Shown: positions 8,423 through 17,774 of the stretch, one piece after another
Position numbering within the stretch: position 1 is the stretch's first letter
Layout: every line of letters starts with the position of its first letter
From: Marinospirillum sp031581385
Lineage (GTDB): Bacteria > Pseudomonadota > Gammaproteobacteria > Pseudomonadales > Halomonadaceae
Direction: 5' to 3'
DNA length: 64,000 nt
Assembly (NCBI RefSeq): GCF_044810985.1
Contig: NZ_CP085242.1
Span: 2,790,001 to 2,854,000 of the forward strand
Notes under the pieces: generated by a model
Told to the model about the DNA's origin: nothing
Seen by the model: only the letters and a program-made list of their open reading frames with translations
Database searches by the model: none
Translations under genes and position numbers: made by a program

Positions 8423-8962
8423 ATGAAGCGAGCTTTATTGTTTTTGCCTCTGATCATTTTCATTGGTCTGGGTATTTTTCTTTACAAGGGTTTGAGCATG
8501 GACCCCGCGGCGCGGGATTCAGCTCTGCTGAACAAACCTTTACCTGAGTTTACCCTGCCGCGCCTGGATAACGAGGATCTCAAGGTGAGTCGGGAGGATC
8601 TGCTGGGTGAGGTTTTCCTTTTGAATGTCTGGGGAAGCTGGTGCCCGACCTGCTATGAAGAGCATGATCAGCTGATACGCCTGGCCGAGGAAGGCGTACC
8701 GGTGGTGGGCCTGAATTACAAGGATGAACGTCCCAAGGCTTTCCAGTATCTGGCTCAGCAGGGTAATCCTTACACTCTGAACCTCTTTGAGCCGGACGGG
8801 GTTCGCGCCCTGGCTTTTGATCTGGGTGTCTACGGCGCCCCGGAAACTTTTTTGATTGATAAGGAAGGCATTGTCCGTTACCAGCTGTCCGGGGAAGTCA
8901 CCCCGCAACTGGTGGATGAAACCATCCTGCCGGAGGTGCGTAAATGGCAAAACGCGCAGTAG
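8423..8962 (+). CDS. ccmG: Thiol:disulfide interchange protein CcmG/DsbE
   Basis: 179-residue thioredoxin-fold protein with an N-terminal membrane anchor (about 4-22). The active site is WCPTC (Cys74, Cys77), and the family cis-proline loop is GAPETFLID. It keeps apocytochrome cysteines reduced for heme attachment. Its 3' end overlaps ccmH by 19 bases; the ribosome site of ccmH (GGAGG) lies inside ccmG, which implies coupled translation. Confidence 0.97.
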   Translation: MKRALLFLPLIIFIGLGIFLYKGLSMDPAARDSALLNKPLPEFTLPRLDNEDLKVSREDLLGEVFLLNVWGSWCPTCYEEHDQLIRLAEEGVPVVGLNYKDERPKAFQYLAQQGNPYTLNLFEPDGVRALAFDLGVYGAPETFLIDKEGIVRYQLSGEVTPQLVDETILPEVRKWQNAQ

Positions 8963-9447
8963 TTCTTTTATTTTTGCTCTTCCTGATACCCGCGGCTCAG
9001 GCCGCAATCGAGCTTTATGATTTCAGCAGTGAAGAAAAACGCGTCCGTTTCCATGAGCTGGGAGCCGAACTGCGTTGTCCCAAGTGCCAGAACCAGAGCA
9101 TCATTGACTCAGGGTCGGCCAGTGCTTATGACATGCGCCAGGAGCTTTATCAGCTGCTGGAAGAAGGCTACACGGATGAAGAGGTGTTTGAACATCTGAA
9201 AGCGCGTTTTGGTGAATTCATCCTCTATAAGCCTCCGGTTCGCGGTGATACCTGGATACTCTGGTTCCTGCCACCATTTTTGATACTCAGCGGTTTTGTG
9301 ATTCTGGTGCTTCTGGCGCGCTCACGTCAAAAGCAGGCCCCGGCCAGCCAGAATGACTCGGTTTCAGAGCGGCAGCTGAAACTGAAAAAGATTCTTGAGC
9401 TTGACTCGGAAAAATCCTCACCATCCAATTCTAAGGACTCATCATGA
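8944..9447 (+). CDS. ccmH: Cytochrome c maturation protein CcmH
   Basis: 167 residues: signal peptide (1-20), a small periplasmic helical domain with the redox motif LRCPKCQNQ (Cys45, Cys48), and a membrane segment at about 100-122. It takes part in reduction of apocytochrome c and in the heme ligase complex with CcmF and CcmI. The size is that of the short CcmH form, because the TPR part is a separate gene here, as in Pseudomonas. It overlaps ccmI by four bases (ATGA). Confidence 0.96.
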   Translation: MAKRAVVLLFLLFLIPAAQAAIELYDFSSEEKRVRFHELGAELRCPKCQNQSIIDSGSASAYDMRQELYQLLEEGYTDEEVFEHLKARFGEFILYKPPVRGDTWILWFLPPFLILSGFVILVLLARSRQKQAPASQNDSVSERQLKLKKILELDSEKSSPSNSKDSS

Positions 9448-10667
9448 CTGGAATGTGGATCGGCATGATCCTGCTGGCCCTAATGACCGGACTTTTTCTG
9501 ATCTGGCCGGCACTGCGCAGGCCCCGACTGACAGAACGCCTGGTGGCCCAGGAAAATGCCCGACAACTGGCCAACATTGACATCTACAAGCAAAAACAGG
9601 CTCAGCTGGAACTGGATCTGGAAGAAGGCCGGATCACCGAGGCTGACTACGCCACTCTGAAAGCGGAAGTTGAAGACTTGCTGCTGGATGATGCCGGGGA
9701 AGAGAAACACCAGCGCTGGCAGCTTCCCGGCAAAAAGGTTGTGGCGATGGCCACTCTGGCCGTACTGGCGGTCAGCTTGGCCTCTGCCGGATTTTTGTAC
9801 ACCCAGGTGGGGTATGCGCCCGCTCTGCAAACCTATTACTCCCAGCAGGAATTGATCCGCGAAGGTCAGCAGGATTTCGGCAGCCTGCTTAAGCGCCTGG
9901 AAGATACGGTTCAAGCCAACCCGGATGATGTTGAGGGCTGGTCCCTGCTGGCACGAATCTATATGGATATGGGACGCCTGGAAAAGGCTGCCGATGCTTT
10001 TACTGAACTACTGCGTTTGCAGGGTCCCAATGCCCGGCTTTTGGCCCAGAAAGCCCAGGCTCTGTATTTTGCCGATGGCAATACCCTCAGCTCCAGAGTC
10101 CAGCAACTGGTGGATGAGGCCCTGGAACTTGATCCCGGTGAGCCTGCCGTTCTGAGTCTGCTGGGTATGGCTTCCTACCAGCAAGAGGAATGGGATGAAG
10201 CCCGGCGTTACTGGGAAAGAGCGCTGCGCCGTGCCGAGGGGGCCAATGCCCGGGAATCCTTGCGTGAAGGCGTTAATGAGACCCGCCAGCGTTTGGGTAT
10301 GGAACCGCTGGAAGAAGGTGGCGTCGGCTTCAATGTTGAGGTCAGCCTGAGTAATGCGGCCAAACTGCTGGTGGACCCCAGAGCCACTGTCTTTGTCTTT
10401 GCTCATCCCCAGGAAGGTCGGGGAGCACCCGTTGCTGTCACCCGCCTGCGGGTTTCCGACCTGCCAGCAACCGTCTACCTAAGTGATCAGCAGGCCATGA
10501 GTGCTGATAACAACCTCTCCTCGGTGGATGAGGTGGTGATCCAGGCGCGGATTTCCAACTCAGGTCGCCCCCAGGCTCAGGAAGGTGATTGGGAAGGGCA
10601 AACCGATGTTTTGCAGGTCCAAGGTCAGCAGCAGGTTGAGGTGGAAATCAATCAGCAGCTACAATAG
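9444..10667 (+). CDS. ccmI: Cytochrome c maturation protein CcmI (TPR apocytochrome chaperone)
   Basis: 407 residues with two membrane segments (about 3-22 and 98-118), a leucine-rich cytoplasmic loop between them and TPR repeats in the periplasm (about 150-265, for example VEGWSLLARIYMDMGRLEKAADAF). The C-terminal domain (about 290-400) resembles that of the CycH family. It holds apocytochrome c for the heme ligase. It is the last gene of the ccm operon; smc begins 28 bases later on the same strand and may be partly co-transcribed. Confidence 0.94.
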   Translation: MTGMWIGMILLALMTGLFLIWPALRRPRLTERLVAQENARQLANIDIYKQKQAQLELDLEEGRITEADYATLKAEVEDLLLDDAGEEKHQRWQLPGKKVVAMATLAVLAVSLASAGFLYTQVGYAPALQTYYSQQELIREGQQDFGSLLKRLEDTVQANPDDVEGWSLLARIYMDMGRLEKAADAFTELLRLQGPNARLLAQKAQALYFADGNTLSSRVQQLVDEALELDPGEPAVLSLLGMASYQQEEWDEARRYWERALRRAEGANARESLREGVNETRQRLGMEPLEEGGVGFNVEVSLSNAAKLLVDPRATVFVFAHPQEGRGAPVAVTRLRVSDLPATVYLSDQQAMSADNNLSSVDEVVIQARISNSGRPQAQEGDWEGQTDVLQVQGQQQVEVEINQQLQ

Positions 10668-10695
10668 TTGTTGGTAACCACTAACACGGAAAGGC

Positions 10696-13600
10696 ATGCG
10701 GCTAAAATCCATCAAACTGGCGGGGTTCAAATCCTTCGTGGACCCCACCACGGTCAGCTTCAAAAGCAACCTGACGGGTATTGTCGGGCCGAATGGCTGT
10801 GGCAAATCCAATGTGATCGATGCGGTGCGCTGGGTGATGGGCGAGTCTTCGGCCAAATACCTGCGTGGCGAATCCATGACGGATGTGATTTTCAATGGTT
10901 CCCGCAATCGCAAACCGGTTGGTCAGGCTTCCATTGAGCTGCTGTTCGACAACTCCGAAGGCAAGCTGGGCGGAGCCTACGCCCAGTATGCGGAAATTTC
11001 CGTCAAGCGCGTGGTCACGCGCGAAGCCCAGTCCAGTTATCTCTTGAATGGCAGCAAATGCCGCCGCCGGGACATCACCGACCTTTTCCTCGGCACCGGG
11101 CTGGGTGCGCGCAGTTATGCCATCATTGAACAGGGCATGATCTCTCGCCTGATTGAAGCCAAACCTGAAGAATTGCGTACTTATCTGGAAGAAGCGGCCG
11201 GAATCTCCAAATACAAGGAACGTCGTCGTGAGACTGAAAACCGCATTCGCCGCACCCAGGATAACCTGGAGCGGCTGGAGGATGTCCGCGAAGAACTGGG
11301 CCGCCAACTGGAGCGCCTGGGTCGTCAGGCCGAAGCGGCCCGACGTTATCAACAGCTCAAGGCAAACGAGCGCAAATTCAAATCCGAACTGGCCGTGCTG
11401 CGTTGGCGCGAAGCCGACCAGCGCCTGGTTGGTGTGCTGGAACAGATTTCCAATTATGAGCTGCAGCAGGAGTCCTGCCTGGTGCAGTTGCGTCAGGGCG
11501 AGGCCCGTCTGGAAACCAGCCGTGAAAAACAGGCCCAGGCCACGGATGCCCTGGATCATGCCCAAAAGCAGCTCACCGACACCAGCCTGCAGATTGCGCG
11601 CCTGGAGCAGGGCCTTGCCCATCGCCAGCAACGCGAGCGCCAGTTGCAGCAGGAACTCGAAGAACTGGCCCGCGAAGAGCAGAAATCCCGTCAGGCCCTG
11701 CAGGAAGATCAGCAAGAGCGTAAACAGCTGCAACAGCAACTGGAAGACACCCAGCCCCTACTGGAAGAATTGAGTGAGGCGGAAGAGCTGGAGCAGGAAG
11801 GCCTGGACCAACTGGAAGAACAGCTTCACGAGCTGGATCTGAGCTGGGAAGCGTTTCTGGGCCGGGTCGAACAGGATCAAAGCCAGGCGACGCTGGCGCA
11901 GGCCAGAATTCAGCAACACGAACGCAGTCTGCAAAGCTTGCGTCAACGCATTCAAAAGCTTGATGAACACCAGCAGCAATTGCCCGGATCAGGAGAAACC
12001 GAACAGCAGCTGGACGCCCTGGAGCTGGAACGTGAAACCCTGGAAACCCAACTGCTGCAGCTGGATGAGCGGGAGGAAGCCACCCGCAGCAACAAGGAAA
12101 GGTTTCAGGAAGAGCTGCAACAACTGCGTCAGACCAGCCAACAAACGGCAACCCAGCTGCAGCAGCAAAAAGGGCGCTTGGCTTCTCTGCAGGCTTTGCA
12201 ACAGGCCGAACTTGAAGGCCAGGATGCCGAACTGGAAACCTGGCTGCAGCAAAAACAACTGCAGGACTGGCCGCGTCTGGGCGAATGGCTCCAGGTGACG
12301 CCCGGTTGGGAAAAGGCCGTGGAAACCTGCCTGCAGGGTGAGCTGGCTGCACTCCTGTCCCCAGTGCCCCTGGATGCCAATCTGGCCCAGCAACTGGTGG
12401 ACCTTCCCAGTGGTGACCTGCGCCTCTACCAGCAGCACTCTGATGCCCCGCCAGAGCAAAACCCCACCAGCCTGCTGAGCAAACTGCAAAACAGTGCCTC
12501 CCTACCCGCCAGCCTGCAGCAGCAGCTCAACAGAATCGGGGTGGTGGATAATCTCTCGTTGGCCTGGTCTGCCCGAAACAGCTTGCAGGATGGAGAGAGC
12601 CTGGTGACGCCACAGGGTGAAAGAGTCTTTGCAGACGGCTTGGTGCTGCAAGCGGAAAATGCCCGCAACCTGGGCGTTTTGGCCCGTCAACAGGAGCTGC
12701 GTCAGCTGGAGGCCAGCGCCGAACTTCTGGAAGAAGAGCAGGCTGAACAACAGGACCGGGAGGCGGAGCTTCAAGAACAACTCCAGGCCAGTGAAGCCGA
12801 GTTGCAAAGCCTGCTTCAGCAGCGCAAACCCCTGCAACAGCAGCTTAATGATCTGAGCAGCCGCCAGGCCAGCCTGCAAACACAGCTGGATCACACGCTT
12901 GAACGCAAAAGCGAGTTGCAGGAAGAACACCAGCAGTTGCAGGAAGAACAGCAGGAACTCCTGGAAACCCTGCAGCAGGATCAGGAAGTCTGGCAGGAAG
13001 CCTTGCTGAAAGTCGAAGAAAACAGTGAAGCGCGCCAGGGGCAGCAGCAACACCGGGATGGGCTACGCCACCAGCGCGAACATAAACGTCAGCAGCTCAA
13101 GCAGCGTCAGGCTGCCCTGCAGGAAGCCCGCATCAAACAGCAACAGCTGATGACCCGGGAAGTGGCTGCCGGTCAGGCCCTGGAGCGCCTGGAGCAACAG
13201 CTGGCCGGTTATGAAAGCAAAAAAGAACAGCTGCAACTGGATCTGGAAGCGGCCACCGAACCCGGCAACGAACAGATGCAGCAGTTGGAGGAGTTGCTGG
13301 AAATCCATCAGCAACAGGAAGACAGAGTTCAGCAGCTACGCCAGCAACAACAGCAGGCCCAGGAAGAACAGCGGCTGCTGGAACAGGAACGCAGCCAGCA
13401 GGATCGCGAACTGGAAAGGCTGCGCAACCTGCTGGAACAGGAAAGATTGCAGCAACAAGGTTTGATGGTAAAACGCGACAGCCATCTGGACAGTCTGGCC
13501 GAACAGGAACTGAGCCTCAAAGAAGTGCTGGAAACCCTGCCGGAAGAGGCCCTGGAATCCCGCTGGCAGCATGAACTGGAAGACACCCAGGCACGCATCA

Positions 13601-14220
13601 AGCGGCTGGGAGCCATCAACCTGGCTGCGATAGAAGAATACGACCAGCAGTATGAACGCAAAAGCTATCTGGATGCCCAGCATGCCGAGCTGACCGATGC
13701 CCTGCAAACCCTGGATCAGGCCATCCGGCGTATTGACAAGGAAACCCGGCAACGCTTCAAGGCCACCTTTGAGCAGGTCAACCAGGGTCTGCAGGAGCTG
13801 TTCCCCAGGGTTTTTGGCGGTGGAACAGCTTGGCTGCAGCTGACCGGCGATGATTTGCTGGAAACCGGTGTGGCCATCATGGCACGGCCTCCCGGCAAGA
13901 AGAACGCCACCATCCACCTGCTTTCAGGGGGTGAAAAGGCACTCACCGCCCTGGCCCTGGTATTTTCCATCTTTGAACTCAATCCGGCCCCCTTTTGTAT
14001 GCTGGATGAAGTGGACGCCCCCCTGGATGATGCCAATGTCGGGCGCTATGCCAAACTGGTTCGGGACATGTCCGAGCGCATTCAGTTTATCTACATCACC
14101 CACAATAAACAGGCCATGGAAAGCGCAGATCAGTTAATGGGTGTTACCATGCAGGAGCCAGGCGTTTCCCGATTGGTGAGCGTTGACCTGGATGAAGCTT
14201 CTGCTATGGTTGCCAGCTAG
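10696..14220 (+). CDS. smc: Chromosome segregation ATPase SMC
   Basis: 1174 residues, full SMC length. The N-terminal ATPase half has Walker A GPNGCGKSN (31-39). Two long Gln/Glu/Leu-rich coiled coils flank a hinge (about 500-660). The C-terminal half has signature LLSGGEKALTALAL (from about 1075) and Walker B FCMLDEVDAPLDDAN. It would organise and condense the chromosome with ScpA/ScpB. GGAAAGG precedes the ATG. Strong Gln bias in the coils gives low-complexity CAG-rich DNA, which is a coding effect and not a repeat element. zipA and ligA follow, a frequent order in gammaproteobacteria with SMC instead of MukB. Confidence 0.98.
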   Translation: MRLKSIKLAGFKSFVDPTTVSFKSNLTGIVGPNGCGKSNVIDAVRWVMGESSAKYLRGESMTDVIFNGSRNRKPVGQASIELLFDNSEGKLGGAYAQYAEISVKRVVTREAQSSYLLNGSKCRRRDITDLFLGTGLGARSYAIIEQGMISRLIEAKPEELRTYLEEAAGISKYKERRRETENRIRRTQDNLERLEDVREELGRQLERLGRQAEAARRYQQLKANERKFKSELAVLRWREADQRLVGVLEQISNYELQQESCLVQLRQGEARLETSREKQAQATDALDHAQKQLTDTSLQIARLEQGLAHRQQRERQLQQELEELAREEQKSRQALQEDQQERKQLQQQLEDTQPLLEELSEAEELEQEGLDQLEEQLHELDLSWEAFLGRVEQDQSQATLAQARIQQHERSLQSLRQRIQKLDEHQQQLPGSGETEQQLDALELERETLETQLLQLDEREEATRSNKERFQEELQQLRQTSQQTATQLQQQKGRLASLQALQQAELEGQDAELETWLQQKQLQDWPRLGEWLQVTPGWEKAVETCLQGELAALLSPVPLDANLAQQLVDLPSGDLRLYQQHSDAPPEQNPTSLLSKLQNSASLPASLQQQLNRIGVVDNLSLAWSARNSLQDGESLVTPQGERVFADGLVLQAENARNLGVLARQQELRQLEASAELLEEEQAEQQDREAELQEQLQASEAELQSLLQQRKPLQQQLNDLSSRQASLQTQLDHTLERKSELQEEHQQLQEEQQELLETLQQDQEVWQEALLKVEENSEARQGQQQHRDGLRHQREHKRQQLKQRQAALQEARIKQQQLMTREVAAGQALERLEQQLAGYESKKEQLQLDLEAATEPGNEQMQQLEELLEIHQQQEDRVQQLRQQQQQAQEEQRLLEQERSQQDRELERLRNLLEQERLQQQGLMVKRDSHLDSLAEQELSLKEVLETLPEEALESRWQHELEDTQARIKRLGAINLAAIEEYDQQYERKSYLDAQHAELTDALQTLDQAIRRIDKETRQRFKATFEQVNQGLQELFPRVFGGGTAWLQLTGDDLLETGVAIMARPPGKKNATIHLLSGGEKALTALALVFSIFELNPAPFCMLDEVDAPLDDANVGRYAKLVRDMSERIQFIYITHNKQAMESADQLMGVTMQEPGVSRLVSVDLDEASAMVAS

Positions 14221-14317
14221 TTTTTTTGCTGTAAGCAGGTGCACAAAATTGCTAAGATTATGCGCTTAATCCAATATAAGCAGGCATTTACTTTTATTTC
14301 AGGGGCTGAATTTTTCT

Positions 14318-15460
14318 ATGGGTTTGCAAGAAGGGTTACTACTGCTGGGTGCAGCGGTTTTCCTGCTGATATTACTTGATGCTCTTCGTCGCAAACGCGC
14401 TGCTGCCCGTCGGGGTGAGCAGGACGACTATGACGATCCTGAAGAGCAGGCCAGACGCGAACAGCTGGCACGCGAACTACCCGGTATTGATGATCCTGAA
14501 ATCAAAAAGTCACGCCAGGATCTTGACCCCCTGTTTGATGAAATCAACGTCTTTGATGACGACCCCATTCCCGTGTTGCGCAACACCGTGCAACTGGAAG
14601 AGGGGGAGGCGGATCTGGATGCCAACCCGGAAGTCAGCCCCATGTCGGTTGATGAGGTTCGTCGCCTGTTTGAGCGCGACCCGGAGTTTGATGCCGAAGC
14701 CAGACGTACCGCCCAGGAATTCCAGGAGGAACTGCAAAACCAGTCTTCCCCGGTCACGGAAGAACAGCAAGCTGATGGTCGGCCCCTGGACCCTTCGGAA
14801 GTGGATGACCTGTTTGATATTGAGCCCCACCCAGGCCAGCCGCCAGAAACCCAGCCCGCACCAGCGGCTGCCGAACCCGAGGATAAAGTGCCCGAGCCCA
14901 AAAAACCGGCAACACCCGAGCCCGAGCCAGCCAAGCCGGAAACGGACCAGCGCGATGAGGAGCTGCGCTCTTCCCTGCTGGTCAGCCTGGAACAACTGGC
15001 CTGGGGCAAGGCTGAAGAGTTTTTGACCATCAACATCAATGCTCCTGAAGACCTGCCCTTCGAGGGCTCCAAGCTGGCCTATCTGATGGATATGATCGGC
15101 ATGCAGCTCAGCCCTTCGGGTTTTTTCCATTATGTGGAAATGGAGCAGGGTAAATCGGTGCTGGGTTACTCCCTGGTCAACATGTTCAGCCCCGGTACTT
15201 TTGACAAGAAGGCCATGGATGAATTTACCAGCTTTGGAGTGGTGCTGGTGATGGCCCTGCCCAACACCAATAAGCCCCAGGCCATTTTTGAGCGCATGCT
15301 GGAAACCGCACGGGTGTTTGAGCGCAACTGGGGTGCAGAACTTCAGGATGAACAGCGCAGCAACCTGACGCTGCAAACCATTGAACACTACCGTCAACGC
15401 ATCCAGGATTTCGAGCGCAAAACCCGCTTGAAAGCCATTAAGGCCCGGAAAGACCAGTAA
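14318..15460 (+). CDS. zipA: Cell division protein ZipA
   Basis: 380 residues: an N-terminal membrane anchor (about 5-23), a basic then acidic stretch, a Pro/Glu/Ala-rich linker (about 130-225) and a C-terminal FtsZ-binding domain (about 235-375, with LPFEGSKLAYLMDMIGMQLS and FHYVEMEQGKSVLGYSLVNM). It tethers FtsZ to the inner membrane. The 97-base gap after smc contains no clear terminator apart from a run of seven T right after the smc stop, so zipA may have its own promoter or be read from upstream. Confidence 0.93.
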   Translation: MGLQEGLLLLGAAVFLLILLDALRRKRAAARRGEQDDYDDPEEQARREQLARELPGIDDPEIKKSRQDLDPLFDEINVFDDDPIPVLRNTVQLEEGEADLDANPEVSPMSVDEVRRLFERDPEFDAEARRTAQEFQEELQNQSSPVTEEQQADGRPLDPSEVDDLFDIEPHPGQPPETQPAPAAAEPEDKVPEPKKPATPEPEPAKPETDQRDEELRSSLLVSLEQLAWGKAEEFLTININAPEDLPFEGSKLAYLMDMIGMQLSPSGFFHYVEMEQGKSVLGYSLVNMFSPGTFDKKAMDEFTSFGVVLVMALPNTNKPQAIFERMLETARVFERNWGAELQDEQRSNLTLQTIEHYRQRIQDFERKTRLKAIKARKDQ

Positions 15461-15477
15461 TTGCTTGTGGAACGCCC

Positions 15478-17517
15478 ATGACCGCCCAGCAAGACCCGCA
15501 ACGTTTGCACCAGCTGCGCAGTCAGCTGCATGAACACAACCATCGCTACTATGTGCTGGATGATCCCAGCATTCCGGATGCTGAGTATGACCGGCTGTTT
15601 CGCGAGCTTCAGCAACTGGAAGAGAAACACCCTGAGTGGGTGACGCCGGACTCTCCCACCCAGCGGGTGGGGGCCGCACCTCTCAGCAGTTTCCCGGAAG
15701 TGCACCACCAGGTGCCCATGCTTTCTCTGGGGAATGTCTTTGATGATGCCAGCCTGCAAGCCTTCGTGAAACGCATTCAGGACAGTCTAAGCGATCTGGG
15801 TCGAGCCGCGGACAACCCCGAATTCTGTTGTGAACCCAAGCTGGATGGCCTGGCGGTCAGTTTGACCTATGAACAGGGTATTCTGGTTCAGGGTGTCACG
15901 CGGGGTGACGGCCAGAGCGGTGAAGGCATCACCGAAAACCTGAAAACGGTTCGCTCCATCCCCCTGCGTCTGCAAGGCCCTGCAGACAGCTGGCCCGATT
16001 TGCTGGAAGTTCGTGGTGAAGTCTACATGCCGCGTGCTGCTTTTGAGCAAATGAATGATCGCGCCAGGGACAAGGATGACAAGGTTTTTGCCAACCCCCG
16101 CAATGCAGCCGCAGGCAGTCTGCGCCAACTGGACCCGCGTGTGACCGCCAAGCGTCCCCTGGAATTCACGGCTTATCAGGTAGCGCGCATCAGTGCCAGC
16201 CATGACAGGGAAACCCATTTTCAGGCCATGCAGAAGCTGGCTGACTGGGGTTTCAAAATCAGCAGTGAACTGGACGTGGTCAAAGGTTATCCGGGCCTGA
16301 AGGATTACTGCGACCAGCTGGCTGCAAAACGCGACCAACTGCCTTTTGATATTGATGGAGCCGTACTCAAGCTCAATAACCTGCGTCTGCAGGCCGAGCT
16401 GGGCTTTCGTGCCCGCGAGCCGCGCTGGGCCACGGCCTACAAATACCCGGCCCAGGAAGAAATCACCCGCCTGCTGGATGTGGAATTCCAGGTGGGGCGA
16501 ACCGGCGCAGTGACACCGGTAGCCCGATTGGAACCGGTGCAGGTGGCCGGTGTCACCGTATCCAATGCCACCCTGCACAATATGGATGAAATAGCGCGTC
16601 TGGATGTGCGCATCGGCGATCAGGTCATCGTGCGCCGGGCCGGGGATGTCATCCCCCAGGTGGCCAAGGTGATCCTGGCGGAACGCCCTGCCGAGGCCCG
16701 CAGTATTCATGCACCAACGCAATGCCCTGTGTGCGGCTCGCATGTGGAAAGGGCCGAAGGTGAAGCCGCTTACCGCTGCACCGGTGGCCTTTATTGCGCT
16801 GCCCAGCGCAAGGAGGCTCTCAAGCATTTTGCCAGCCGCAAGGCCCTGGATATCGAAGGCCTGGGTGAAAAACTGATTGATCAGCTGGTGGAAAAAGAAT
16901 GGGTGAAAACACCTGCTGACCTTTATCGCCTGACGGTTGAACAACTGGCCAGTCTGGAGCGTATGGCCGCAAAATCAGCGAAGAATCTGGTCGAGGCTCT
17001 GGAAAAAAGCAAAGCAACCACTTTGCCACGTTTTATTTATGCTCTGGGTATTCGTGAAGTGGGTGAAGCCACAGCCGCCAGTCTGGCCCGGTATTTCGGC
17101 AGCCTGGATGCCCTGAAGCAGGCCAGCGAGGAGCAGCTTCTGGAAGTCGATGATGTTGGTCCCATCGTTGCCCAGCATCTCCGTGTCTTCTTTCATGAGC
17201 CTCATAATCAGGACACTCTTGAAGACCTTCTCTCACAAGGGATAACCTGGCAGGAAACCCAACAGCGCCGTGAAGATCTGCCCCTGAGCGGCCAGACCTG
17301 GGTGCTGACCGGCAGCCTGGAAAGCCTGACCCGTGATCAGGCCAAGGAGCGACTGGAAGCCCTGGGTGCCAAGGTCTCCGGCAGTGTCTCCAAAAAAACC
17401 AGTCAACTGGTGGCCGGTGCTGCAGCCGGCTCCAAACTCAGCAAGGCTGAATCTCTTGGGGTGCCGGTGATGGATGAACAAGAACTGCTGGATTTACTCA
17501 AAAAGCAAGAAGGTTGA
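15478..17517 (+). CDS. ligA: NAD-dependent DNA ligase LigA
   Basis: 679 residues, complete. The adenylated lysine is Lys121 in CEPKLDGLAVS. The oligonucleotide-binding fold, the zinc finger (Cys416, Cys419, Cys434, Cys440), the helix-hairpin-helix region and a C-terminal BRCT domain (about 600-679) all follow in order. It seals nicks in replication and repair. The ribosome site upstream of 15478 is weak; the downstream yheU-like gene has its ribosome site (AAGAAGG) inside the end of ligA. Confidence 0.98.
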   Translation: MTAQQDPQRLHQLRSQLHEHNHRYYVLDDPSIPDAEYDRLFRELQQLEEKHPEWVTPDSPTQRVGAAPLSSFPEVHHQVPMLSLGNVFDDASLQAFVKRIQDSLSDLGRAADNPEFCCEPKLDGLAVSLTYEQGILVQGVTRGDGQSGEGITENLKTVRSIPLRLQGPADSWPDLLEVRGEVYMPRAAFEQMNDRARDKDDKVFANPRNAAAGSLRQLDPRVTAKRPLEFTAYQVARISASHDRETHFQAMQKLADWGFKISSELDVVKGYPGLKDYCDQLAAKRDQLPFDIDGAVLKLNNLRLQAELGFRAREPRWATAYKYPAQEEITRLLDVEFQVGRTGAVTPVARLEPVQVAGVTVSNATLHNMDEIARLDVRIGDQVIVRRAGDVIPQVAKVILAERPAEARSIHAPTQCPVCGSHVERAEGEAAYRCTGGLYCAAQRKEALKHFASRKALDIEGLGEKLIDQLVEKEWVKTPADLYRLTVEQLASLERMAAKSAKNLVEALEKSKATTLPRFIYALGIREVGEATAASLARYFGSLDALKQASEEQLLEVDDVGPIVAQHLRVFFHEPHNQDTLEDLLSQGITWQETQQRREDLPLSGQTWVLTGSLESLTRDQAKERLEALGAKVSGSVSKKTSQLVAGAAAGSKLSKAESLGVPVMDEQELLDLLKKQEG

Positions 17518-17522
17518 AATTC

Positions 17523-17774
17523 ATGCATCAGCGTTTTGTGGAAATCCCTTACACCCTGCTGGAAGCCGAGACTCTGGCTGCTCTGCTGGAGGTGTTTGTC
17601 ACCCGCCAGGGTTATGACACCACCAGTGAAGAGACCAGTAGCCAGTGGGTGGAACAATTACGCCAGCAGATGCAAAAAGGGGAGCTGGTGATCCTGCATG
17701 ATGTGGAAACCGAAACCACCGAAGTCATGACCCAGCAGCAGGCAAAAAACTTTCTGGGAGGCCTGGAAGAATGA
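17523..17774 (+). CDS. YheU/UPF0270 family small protein
   Basis: 83 residues resembling the YheU family: EIPYTLLEAETLAALLEVFV, RQGYDTT, then LRQQMQKGELVILHD. The function of the family is unknown to me. The ATG at 17523 has AAGAAGG nine bases upstream; an in-frame TTG at 17514 overlaps that site and is rejected. The C-terminus (EVMTQQQAKNFLGGLEE) is longer than in common YheU proteins. It overlaps avtA by four bases. Confidence 0.75.
   Translation: MHQRFVEIPYTLLEAETLAALLEVFVTRQGYDTTSEETSSQWVEQLRQQMQKGELVILHDVETETTEVMTQQQAKNFLGGLEE

Noticed and set aside
11400..13600. Dense CAG/CAA-rich repeats that might be a DNA repeat element
   Set aside because: They encode the Gln/Glu/Leu coiled coils of SMC in frame; there is no regular repeat unit.
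14510..16944. Two long minus-strand open frames (14510-15679 and 15787-16944) under zipA and ligA
   Set aside because: Antisense shadows; both plus-strand genes are complete and motif-supported.
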